From the NCBI RefSeq assembly GCF_949628265.1, contig NC_088788.1, positions 3,782,001 to 3,846,000 of the forward strand: 64,000 nucleotides of DNA. The letters are read 5' to 3'. A model generated the notes under the pieces. It saw only the letters and a list, made by a program, of their open reading frames with translations. It was not told where the DNA came from and made no database searches. Below are positions 12,318 to 22,565 of the stretch, one piece after another; positions within the stretch are counted from its first letter, which is position 1, and each line of letters starts with the position of its first letter. The stretch is from Cloeon dipterum (taxonomy: Eukaryota; Arthropoda; Insecta; Ephemeroptera; Baetidae). The translations under genes and the position numbers were made by a program.

Positions 12318-13337
12318 GGGCTCACAGAAGTATTGTTTAAACTATAAATTTGATTGTGAACAAAAGCTTTTGTTATTTTCAAGCCAAGAATAAACTTCAC
12401 TATAGTTTGTCTAAAACAAATTTCATTCCAATCTCAGCCTCGTGAAGTAAAAGCGTTTTCTTAGAAAATCCATCATGCCTTGAGCAGCAAATCAAATTCT
12501 TAGGCATGGATCTAGATTGAAGCTGAGAGTGAGGTGGCTTCTTGAATTCCGGCCTACATCAGTAAACCCTTTGAAGTCTCCAAAGCTGCGTGCTGATAGT
12601 ATACTACTCGAGTGTTTTTCCCGCTCGACTCTGCATCTGCACGGCTGCGATAAATAATTGAGTGGCAATGACGGCACACCGCCAGCAAAGACAATAGGCG
12701 CCGCTATATGAGATATGTATTCAATATTTCAGCAGGAGAGAGATCGTTCGCCACAGAAAGGAATAATTCTCTAGCATGTTTGTTCAGCTACTTCATTGTG
12801 CGGTGGATGAGAAAGAGAGAGAGACGAGGTGCACGTTTACGCACCAAAAGCAGCGTGGCGGCTGCTGCCGCTGATGATGAAACCGCAGAAAATCCCCTTT
12901 GGCTCTCTTTGCCAGCGTATTACCCGCGATGCTCTGTTTGTTCGCGTTCATTGTAACGACTGACAGCAAGTCGGCGAAAAGGCGGTTTTTTGTCTGCGAC
13001 GCACAGACGAAAATGAACCGCACATATGCGCTCTGCGGAATCGCATCATCTACTTTACTGCAGTCGCACGAACGCACGAGCTGAAGCTGACCAGCCACAC
13101 AGCCACGGCGTAAAGAGGCTCCAAAGGAAATTAAACATTATACGCGCGCGGTGGTCGGATCCAAAAATTGAGCAAAGTTTGAGCCTCCGTCGCCTCTTTC
13201 AAGTTTGAACCCAGCATATTTTCCGCACCCTCAAGCATAATCCCCCCACTCTGCGGATATTTTCTTGGCTGCTCAACCACCCAAGCCAATTTAGCCTGCT
13301 CTGTAGATATAGAATTTCAAGAAAATGTAAATAGGAT
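12318..13337. other. Non-coding stretch, GC-richer in the middle
   Basis: Overlapping open frames occur on both strands at 12708-13208, in a GC-richer segment without recognisable protein. It may be an unidentified first exon or promoter, but no splice pair is convincing. Confidence 0.3.
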
Positions 13338-13600
13338 CAGCGAGGTCCATTGATGTGCGAAAAAATTGGTTCGCACTGCGCAGATCCAAGATGGCGTCTG
13401 AACGTGGGAAACAAAAAGCTCTCTTTGGATTGCCGTACGAGTGTCAAGAGTTTGTTTTTACCATCCTAAAGATAAATGCAAATTATGTCACAATATTAAC
13501 GAAAACTTGCTGCTTTTCGCGCATCTTCACGTGGCAATTTTTTCGCGCCATACTCCACCGGACGCCATATCTGCGCGTCGCACGAATCTGGCCCCCGCTG
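13338..13600 (+). mobile_element. Family A hAT-like MITE, copy 4
   Basis: It starts CAGCGAGGTCC and ends ATCTGGCCCCCGCTG. It is flanked by AATAGGAT and CATAGGAT, an 8-bp duplication with one mismatch. Internal sequence is nearly identical to copy 3 over TTCGCACTGCGCAGATCC and the following CAAGATGGCGTCTGAACGT block. Confidence 0.9.
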
Positions 13601-14139
13601 CATAGGATTTTTCACCAATTTTCTGTAAATTTTTATTCCGCATAAATTGAAACTCATAACGATTTTAAAAATCTGCTTTTCAAGATTTTTTTTCTAAACT
13701 CGTTGTTCTCAACGCTTTATTCACACACTTCATTGTTCAGCACACTCCAGTTGTTATTTCTACACCGCTGCAAGAGAGTAATTGTTGCGTATGTAGGCCC
13801 CGCGACTCATTACGTACACGGCACATGCATGCATTCAGCGAACTACTTCTACGCTTGCGGAAAGCCGAGTGAAAAGAGACGACTAATTGGAAGCAACCGC
13901 GCACAAAGCTAACATCCTAATCTAGCAGCCGCAGTGCAATATAGAAAGTTTCCCAGCGCAGTGTGTGTCGTGTTACCTGACAAATAAAAATGCACTCTTG
14001 TCACCATTTCTAATGCTACAAAGCCACCTGCTTGTATAACGCGCGCGCTCATAATTAATTTGCCAATTATGACAGAAGTATTGTGTTTGTTTGTTTGTTT
14101 ACGTTTATCAGGCTTTTGTGCATGGCTCAAAAACAGAGC
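13601..14139. other. Non-coding stretch
   Basis: No gene or clear repeat is seen. A short TTTG tetranucleotide run lies at about 14085-14100. Confidence 0.35.
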
Positions 14140-14313
14140 ATTATATATCGCATTGTTCCTTTTTTTACCCTATGAAGGGAGGTATAAAAAGCTGCTACAG
14201 TTTGGCTTTTACGAGAGAAAGCGAAATGGGGTTGTGAAACACGGATAAATAAATCTACAAGTAAGTCAAAACAACTGAAAATTTTATGCAAGATTGAATC
14301 AGGAATCGGAGCA
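14140..14313 (+). repeat. Family C repeat, partial copy
   Basis: It shares a GCTTTTACGAG..AAAG segment, a GGGGTTGTGAAA block, an AATCTACAAGTA.GTCAAAAC segment and CAAGATTGAATCAG with 9860-10010. The 3' continuation (GGTGGCGTCACCTGTTGACAGC) is found inside the following inverted family B pair. Confidence 0.65.
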
Positions 14314-14717
14314 CTTAAAGTGGAATGATACTGGGCAACAATTGAAAATTATTTGAATTGTTGGATGCCATAACCAATTGATCGATAAACAATTTGTTCA
14401 ACAATTTGCAATAATAAAAAAGGACCTTCCTACAATAAAAATTCAAATTTTGCCAATTTTCTCCGAAATTTACAGTGATTTTAAATTTAACGGTGGCGTC
14501 ACCTGTTGACAGCTTCCAACAATAAATTTTTCAATCAAGGAAATATGTTCGAGCACTCTAAATTTTGGAGAAAATTGGCAAAATTTGAATTTTTGCTGTA
14601 GGAAGGTCCTTTTTTATTATTGCAAATGGTTAAAAAAATTGTTTATCGATCAATTGTTTATGGCATCCCACAATTCAAATAATTTTCAATTGTTGTCCTG
14701 TATCATTCCACTTTAAA
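14314..14717. repeat. Head-to-head pair of family B arms enclosing a family C fragment
   Basis: Bases about 14314-14480 and about 14540-14717 are inverted copies of each other. Both carry GTGGAATGATAC, an ATTGAAAATTATTTGAATTG block, TTGATCGATAAACAATT and AAAAAAGGACCTTCCTA. Between them sits the family C string GGTGGCGTCACCTGTTGACAGC. Each arm ends with the family B terminal motif (TTTAAAGTGGAATGATA). Confidence 0.8.
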
Positions 14718-15491
14718 TGGTCTTAATTTGATACTTGCACATTGTTGGGATTATTATTCAAAGTAACAAACTGATCAACTCCTAATTGCAGTCAACAGCT
14801 GTTAAAATTAATTTCAATAATTAACTGCGCTGTATATTATCTCTTCCTCAACCTTATAATTGCCTCTTGAAAGAAAGTGTTGCGCTCACAAAGCTCTCTT
14901 TCACGCCCCTTATTTACGGCGTTCAACAAAGAACGTGCAAAAAGCAAAGCCTCCCTCGTGGAAGCAGCGGAGGTGGTGTGCATGCATCAACTGGAACTGC
15001 TGAGCACGGGCACCTCTCGCCGCTTGACAACCCCGCACCGCCACATCAAGAGGGAGAGAGAGAGTACGCTAGAAAGCTAGGCAAAAATACGCGAACGCCG
15101 TCGGCCTGACAGGTGCAGCGAAAAAAATCTCCCATCATTGCCTATAATTGCCTCTTCCTTTCGCTCCACGTGGCATCTATGAGACTTTCACAGTCATGTG
15201 GAGACATTTCTCTCCGTTAATTATTTCCTGCTCCCTAACAGTTATACATGTAGGTATAATCAATACTTTTTCACATCACTGATTTATATGGAATAGTGGG
15301 AGCCATGGTAACAACAAACTGTCTCTGAATCTCATTACTTTATCGTAGAAATTAAATTATTCACTGTGGGATTATACATATTTTTTCCAGTAGTTTTCCT
15401 GATGTGCCAAACAGGATTTTGAAATCATTTCTTTTAAATGAGAGATGGGGCCAAATTTTCTAAGCTGATCATTTCAATTAATATCAACTCT
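14718..15491. other. Non-coding stretch
   Basis: Short open frames at 14867-15109 sit in a slightly GC-richer patch. I see no recognisable gene. Confidence 0.35.
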
Positions 15492-15731
15492 ATTCTGTGA
15501 TTACTGAAAATTATATGAGGAAAAATCAAATGATGCGTACGTTCTCGTACTGTACAGCAGCTGTTTTCGGCCCCGCAGGCCACATTATCATTATTAGCTG
15601 CAGAGAACCAGCAAATACTGCGGCTATGAATTTTGTTTTGGGATTACTGCTGATGAAACCGAAACAGCTTTTGTACAGTTCGAGAACGAATCATTAATAT
15701 GATTTTCCTCAAATAATTTTCACAGAGTAGA
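15492..15731. repeat. Foldback element with about 70-base arms
   Basis: Left arm about 15492-15572 and right arm about 15655-15731 are inverted repeats. Paired blocks are TCTGTGA..GAAAATTAT, GAGGAAAA.TCA, CGTTCTCG.ACTGTACA and AGCTGTTTTCGG against their reverse complements. The spacer is about 80 bases. It could be a foldback MITE; a hairpin RNA precursor is possible but less likely at this size. Confidence 0.75.
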
Positions 15732-17304
15732 GCCATCCAGCAAAAACGTAATTTAAAATTTGCAATAACGCCTTAATCCAAGCCATTTCGAGTTTTTCCT
15801 CATAGAAAAAGTATCAAATTGCCATCAACGCCCTTTTCCTCTATTTATCCACAGCTCACCAACTGCACAAAGAGACCTCACAAACGCACTATAGCAAAGC
15901 AAGCCGTTCGCACTGTTCGCTTCATTCACGCATCATGCAGTTTCCGGTGGTGACCGATACCGTGACATACACGTAATCAACCCCTATACATTGCATGTAC
16001 AAATCAAATACGCGCTGCTGCAGTTGACACACGCTCCGAGTGGCTTGCACGTGTCGTCATACTGACACAGGAATTTACTGTTTTCATGCAGCATTTTGTG
16101 AAATATGCGATATACTGTTTTTTTTTATTATACCAAAGTTTGATACTTGATGATCAGTTGCTATGTATTTTTATTCGACTTTTTTTGTTGAATGAAACAA
16201 AACAGATTGCATGTAGAGTTGAACAAAACTTTAAAGAGACGTATCCTATCCTCATCATGAATATAGAATTGTTTGGCATGAAAATAGTTGGTGGTTTCGA
16301 TTTATTGTGTAAATATTTTGTTTCTGTTTACTTTGAGAAGGATAAAATTTATTTTTTATCATAGCAGCAGTTTTGCGGAATTTTTTTTAAAGTGAAACTC
16401 TTGAAAATTCAAATTAAATTTGTGATTGTTCGTCAGAATTTTTCAATCAAGAGGCAACAGTTTTCAACGAATGGAGCAAAATAAAAACAACACACAAAGT
16501 TATTTTTACCCATTACTTTCACGATTTTTCTTCGTTCTGTAATTGAATTTATACGCTTTTGGGGTGTCTGTAAAAATTCCATGGAAAATTTATAATTGTT
16601 TTTGCTATATTCAGATTTTATGGTTGATGTATTCTGCTAGTTCTAGAATTTATCAGAGGAAAAGAAAAAATATTTTTCCGAATACAATTTGGAATTTTAC
16701 TGCATCTTTCCTAAATAAAATTAAAATTTCACAGGTTAAAGTAACAAAGTAAGTTGAACTTTCGTCGTTACATTAATAAGGATTTTCAATAAAATTGAAT
16801 TACCGTAGATTATAAGTTAGCTAAAAGGTGCATGTGTTTACTAGCTCCTTCGGAAAATCATCTCGTAACTTTAGCGAACAAATATCATCCGCGTGGTTGC
16901 AGATGTAGAAGTAATTTCTTCCGAGAGTCAGGAGTTGCCGAGAATTACTAATTAGCAAAATCTCCAACAATATTATTATCTCCCCCGGAGTCATGTTGCG
17001 CAAGAGAAGCTTCATTTAGTGGAAATTTCTACTACATATGCGAGTAATGCTTTGGCAGTTAACAGTTAATGGAATCAGCCTTCTCACTTCTAATTTGTCT
17101 AAAACTCACGCTGAACTTTTGTGCATATAATTACACGTGTTTCAAGCCTGAATGAACCATTATTAACTTTTGTTTTAGCAAAACACCTTATTAAAATTCA
17201 TTTCACTCGAATTGAAGATCCGGAATTTAAGGCAACCTTGTAAGTTTGATAAGTTTTGATAAAATATATTCCATAATAAATTAATTCACCACCAATTTAT
17301 GATG
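15732..17304. other. Non-coding stretch
   Basis: Very AT-rich apart from about 15840-16080 and 16820-17030, which are more balanced. No supported gene or RNA gene. Confidence 0.35.
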
Positions 17305-17730
17305 AAAAGTGGAATGATACTGGGCAACAATTGAAAATTATTTGAATTTTTTGATGCCATACACAATTGATCGATAAACAATTTGTTCAACAATTTGCAA
17401 TAGTAAAAAAGGACCTTCCTATAATAAAAATTCAAATTTTGCCAATTTTCTCCGAAATGTATTGTGCTTGAAAATATTTTCTTGGCATATTTCGATTCCT
17501 CTCGTCGAGATCTGTCCAACGGTGAATGTCACTTATTGGGGAAACTCTTGGTTTTGAAATTAAATCGGATTTCAAGTAAGGAGACAGCTATTACCTTTTG
17601 AAAAGCGCGCTAACTTTCCAGCCAATTTTCTCAAAAAATTACAATTTAGGCTTTAACTGAATCCTAAGGGATGAGTTTATGCATTGGCAACAAGCATTTT
17701 CCAGGCTTTTGCACTATCATTCCTCTTTAA
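17305..17730 (+). mobile_element. Family B MITE, full-length copy
   Basis: It starts with AAAAGTGGAATGATACTGG and ends ACTATCATTCCTCTTTAA, giving short inverted termini (TTTAAAG.GGAATGATA). It is about 430 bases long and aligns end to end with 24725-25156. The centre carries the CCTCTCGTCGAGATCTGTCC block also found at about 1035-1055. No coding capacity. Superfamily is uncertain because no duplication was clear. Confidence 0.82.
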
Positions 17731-19282
17731 ATACTATTTTTTCATGCCGTCTGAATTTTTGTATTGCTGGCAAATTCTCCATGACGTTTAGGGCCAACGG
17801 TAGTCGGATGCCGCAGTTTCGGCGGGAAAGTGCCGGAAAGGGAGCAACATTTGACGTTCACTTTTGTGTCATTGTGCGAGGAGCGGCGCTTCCCGCGGAT
17901 TTTGCAGCAATTCGCAAGAGGCACGGCACGAGCAATTTGGAACGCGAACTATTGTCTGGTGGCACCGACGAGATGGCAGAGAGAGAATTCCCCGTGGAAA
18001 GGGAGTAGAATTCTCATTCTCGGCGGCAGCCGTCAAGAAGTCGGTCCGCAACGATTCCCATTGTCACTCTCGTGAGCGCGAAACAATGAAATGCCGGATG
18101 AATAAATCAGCGCGGATATATTTCGTGCGAGGCGTAAAATGTGCCGGGCATCATCAGCGCGCGATGTTTACGAGCCAGGCGTTTTATCACGGCGTCAAAA
18201 TTTTTTCACTAGGTGCTGATGGGGATGAAGTAATGTGCTCCACGCGCTGGTCGCCGTCTTTTTATGGTTAATTCTTGAAACAAATTTCCGCCGAAAAACA
18301 ATGGGAAAGTTATGGTTTTGCGTAGAATGCTGATTTTCCCAGATTTTCGCTCGACACGCAACAATCTCTTCAGCATTTCTTGCCCATTCACAGCTGACAT
18401 TTCCCTTTGGATGGTAAAACATTTCATGGAAACGCTCTTCGCGTCACATCAAGTGGAATGAAATAATTTCCTAGTATTTTAATTTGAATTTACACACTCT
18501 TGCGAATACGAAGTACGAAATATTTTCTCTTTTTCCCGTGTTAAACTAAAAACTAGAAAGTTGGATAAACTTTGTTCTGTTTTTACGCTGTGCGTTGGAG
18601 AAATATTTATTGGAATTTAATTAACTAACTTCTCCTTTTACGTTTTTATTTTTGCTACTCTTTCTTAGAAAATTTGTTACTTTTCTATTTCGCAATTTTA
18701 AATGATTTTCTTTTAGTGGACTTTTAGACGGTTCTTCGACGAAAACAGATTGGACGGTTGTGAAATCCATTTTTTATAATGTTATATTGTTAACCCTAGC
18801 AATTTTCTTTTCAAAACGGCACATTTTGAAGGGGATCTGTATTTTTTTCAGTTTTAGTGATTCCAAATCAATTTCTGAAGGTTTCACTCGTGGCGTTTGA
18901 TTTTTTAAATGCCAGTTGGCATATTCTAGGTCTGTTAAAGGTCAAGAAACTGACTGAAAGGCACAGGAAAGAGGATACAAAATGTATTTTGAAACCCATT
19001 ACTACTTTAAATATTCTAATTTTATTGCAAAATAAATACCGATCAAAATTAGCTTAATGTAAGCATCTGCCTCCGATTGCAAAATTCCGAAATTGAAGAA
19101 CAACTTTCGTATCTACAGGGATTTTACAGCTTTATTTAATTAGCTTCCAAAGTGATTTAGAGGGTTGCCGACGTTTATAGACGATTTCGAGCATCCAAAA
19201 GTCATAAAATGGCGTGCAATAGTGCTTATTTAGTATCTGAAACTAAATCCAACTCACAAATGTATAATAAAAATAATCCGTA
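17731..19282. other. Non-coding stretch with a GC-richer island
   Basis: Bases about 17780-18260 are GC-richer, with open frames in several frames on both strands and no recognisable domain. This is consistent with an unmethylated regulatory island or an unidentified exon, but I cannot support a gene. Confidence 0.3.
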
Positions 19283-19385
19283 GCGGAAAAGTTGCGCAAC
19301 TTTCAACAACCAAACGCGAATTTTCTTGTTGCAAGAAAAGAGAATTTGTTGAACGATGCGCAATTTTACCTCTACCAAAGGACTA
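19283..19385 (+). repeat. Family E MITE, partial copy
   Basis: It shares GCAACTTTCAACAACCAAAC, GCGAATTTTCTTGTTGCAAG and TGCGCAATTTTACC with the copies at 51405-51530 and 63476-63623. Confidence 0.75.
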
Positions 19386-19420
19386 GTGGAAAGTCTTCAT
19401 TTCCCAAACCCTAAAAATAC

Positions 19421-19655
19421 GAATTGAAAATAAATGAAACCAGGCTTCATACTCATCGCTTAAAATCGTTGTTTTAATTTCTCAACCAGTTTCGACGTCA
19501 TCAAAAGTAATCAATTAAAATCAATACAATTATGTCACATCTAAAATTACAAAATTAATTAATTCGTGATTATGACGCACTTGATGACGTCGAATCTGGT
19601 TGAGAAATTAAAGCGACAAGGATGATAAGCCTCTGGTTTCATTTATTTTCAATTA
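19421..19655. repeat. Foldback element with about 80-base arms
   Basis: The left arm opens with ATTGAAAATAAATGAAACCAG and carries TTTAATTTCTCAACCAG and TCGACGTCATCAA. The right arm is its reverse complement, ending at CATTTATTTTCAATT. The spacer is about 70 bases and AT-rich. Several mismatches and a small indel between arms point to age. Confidence 0.82.
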
Positions 19656-22212
19656 TGAACGCAACCTATTTCCAAATTCCTAGAAATACGGTTTGCAAAC
19701 TGAGACATTAATCAACCTACGAGGCAAAACTATGAAATGGGTAAACCATTTCACTCTTGTTCCATGTGTGCCACGGGTGAAATATGAGGTTCAATTTATG
19801 GCTGCTGCGGTTGTCTGCCCCAGTTGGTACAAAACACTTCCATACAAGTGTCCCTCTGCGCTGTGCGCGAACACTCACGCACTGATTCGGAAATTATGTT
19901 CGCAGAGCGAGGAGAAAATGGCCAGTGCGCCAAGCACGTACTCGCTTTTCCGGCATTGTAAAATTATTTAACTACATACTCCGCTTGCATTACGAAAATA
20001 GCCTCTTGACTGTTGCCAAGAGAGGCAAAAAGAGGATAAATAGAAGTAAAAAATTAATTTTTACTTAAAGCTTAATTTTATTTCTCTCTCCATTTAATTA
20101 AGAGCCAGCTTTAATTTTGCAGAGTGCAATTCTTCTGACATGAATTGTTTATGATGAAGCGTGAGTTTATTTAATTCAGCGCAACAAACAGTAATTATTA
20201 TTATCCTCGGGTCGTGCGGAGTAGGTGGCTCTGTGGATTAACGATTATTAAATGAAGCATTTTGAAACGGCACTCATGTGAAAACACAGCGGGAAAAGCT
20301 CAACGGCGCCGAAATGTAAGCAGAATCAAACGTGTCATGCAGCAATTAAAATATTTAAACCGTTTATCACCGAGTGCTTGACAGGCACTACAACCCACAT
20401 TAATGCTGTTTGGAACGCACAATAATTTATCATGAAAGAGCAGTGCGAGCTGCGGATCTCGAAATATTAGTTTAAAATTTGCTATTTTCGCACATTGTTA
20501 GACTGTAAAGCCGGCTGCTGCTGATGATGATATTGCGCTATTTACAGATTATTTAGTGCTTTGCCGATTTTAATTGAGTTTTGGATTTGTTCTCAAATAT
20601 TTTTATCATTTGGGCTGCTATACACATACATTTTTAGCGAATTTTCTTTGCTGGTCTTCAAAAGAATTATAAATTTTCAAGTTTCTTAAATGCTACTAAG
20701 CATAAAAAACTAAAAAGAGGGTTGGAAAAACTTTGATAATAATTTCAAAGGGAAAATTTGATGTACTGGTGAGAAAAATAAAAGAAAATCCAAGAAAATG
20801 GTAGATTTATTCCAAATTTTGGAAAAAGAGAATTTTCATAATTGGTTCAAGAAGTAATTTTCTAACAAACCAACAAAAAAGTAGCAAAGATTTACCAACT
20901 AAACAACCGTCTAAAAATTAAGTCTATTTGTGCTCAGGATTTGAATTAAATTTTAAATATCAATTTGAAAAATCGTAGTCAGTATTGTTAAAGAGTGTTT
21001 GTAACGAATAATTTTGTTAACAAATTAAATTTTCCATTATAAGAGTACAGCTCTACTATTATGCCAAACAACCGATTTTTGGTTCTTGTTTTCTATGAAA
21101 ATTTAGAGAGCATAAAAAGGAACAGTTTTCTATAGTATAAAAATTTTAATTTTCTGTCGATAGCGCAACTGATTGTGAGTTAAAATTCATTAATTTATTT
21201 GAAACGTCTAAAAGTGCACACATTTCATCACTTCTCGGGCCGAAAAAAGACATTGTTTAAGCGGACCTTGACCCAAATCTAATTGTGTCTTTTTAAACTG
21301 CGCTTGATGAATTCGGTAAATAAAATTAAGAGACCGGCACGTGGCTGCATTAATTGAATCCGCCATAGATGCGAAAAATCGTGCACGGGGTTTATCAACC
21401 TCAGTAATTGCATTAGTTGGCAAAGTTTCCTAGAACGCAGGTCAAAGTAAAAAAGGAGACACCCGGCGTCACTTTATAATTAACTTCGTCTCCGAATCCT
21501 TTAATTTCGCATCAAAGAGCTCGTGGCATCCGTTTGATTGTAACGAATGCTATGCATGCGTGAAATTGAACGGTTCTTTGTATAGTTTTAAAATTAATTG
21601 CAGTTCAATCTGATGTAGATAGACAAGTGATCAAACAGTGAAATTACTGGATTTGCCATATTAATCTATATTTACGCAACAATAATGACCAACGACCTTT
21701 GTGATTCTAGTTAATAAGGTTCTAACAAATATTTATTTATAAACAATGTGCATTATTCAAATAAATTCTGATAGTGAGTCAAGCTATTAAATTTCAACCA
21801 ATCTTCGCCTAAAATAAATGGCTTTCCATGTTTGTTCACTTGATTTCGATCGCTCTCGTCGCAATCTATGCAACGATGTGAAGTAGATTTCCCTTCTGGT
21901 AAAATAAATCATACATTTAAATATGCCTGATCAACGTACAAACCTTGGGCCTGATTTTATAAGAAATTTAAACCACAATCTGTGGAATTTTGTTAGTAAT
22001 TATCTTTCAGGATTCTCAGCATGCCACAGATCCACTTTGGAAACTCATTTTTTTCGATAAAAAATACTTTATTGAGTTGGAAAAGTCAAGCAGCAACTTT
22101 TTTCTTTTGCTGACACTCGATTTTTCATAAAATGCGGTGTCATGTGTCTCGTTCAGAAAGTACATCATACATATATCCCGAGACTGGCTGGAAAGTTGCG
22201 AGTTTCCGCACC
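19656..22212. other. Non-coding stretch
   Basis: No supported gene. Bases about 20100-20560 and 21200-21560 have more even composition and TTAATT/ATTA homeodomain-core strings, as in conserved non-coding DNA. A minus-strand AATAAA at about 22064-22069 could be the poly(A) signal of the weakly supported transcript to the right. Confidence 0.3.
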
Positions 22213-22565
22213 CTAGGGGCCCGACATACATTTCCACTTGGCGGAAGACGGAAGAATTGCCGTCGTTGTCAGTGCCAAAAGCAGAAGGATCCGCAAATAA
22301 TATAACGAGCCTAATTCTGGCCAATTGTCTCGCTTGCTGTGTTTTTCAGAACAATAAAAAATAGTATACAACACCCTCTTCAACGTGAAGACGTGTGTAT
22401 AATTGACACTCACCTTGAGGAAGTGCGGCGAGCGGAGCGGAGCGGCGCGCGACAAGTGGCCGGCGAGAGGTGCCTCAGGTGCCGCGAGCAGAGTTCATCC
22501 AGCACTGACCTGTGCGAGCCGAGCGACTGCACCAGCAGGCAGCAGCCGAGCGGGCGGCACAGCAT
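22213..22565 (-). CDS. Possible two-exon small protein, unrecognised
   Basis: A minus-strand model: exon 1 at 22414-22565 from ATG 22563-22565, a strong CTCAAG/GTGAGT donor, a 77-base intron, a TTTTTATTGTTCTGAAAAACACAG acceptor region, then exon 2 at 22213-22336. The junction keeps frame (AG|C) and the model encodes 91 residues. Exon 1 is very GC-rich and basic with six cysteines. Exon 2 encodes a hydrophobic stretch (LYYLRILLLLALTTTAILP) near the C-terminus. A minus-strand AATAAA lies about 145 bases past the stop. I recognise no family. The splice pair is good, but it may instead be an untranslated first exon of another gene, for example the opsin-like gene. Protein-coding status is doubtful. 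Confidence 0.25.

Noticed and set aside
12793-13098. 101-codon minus-strand open frame and plus-strand partners
   Set aside because: GC-richer patch with open frames in several phases, none protein-like; left as unexplained.
16821-17015. 64-codon minus-strand frame that looks somewhat protein-like
   Set aside because: Too short, no acceptor or donor pair found, no family recognised; more like conserved non-coding DNA.
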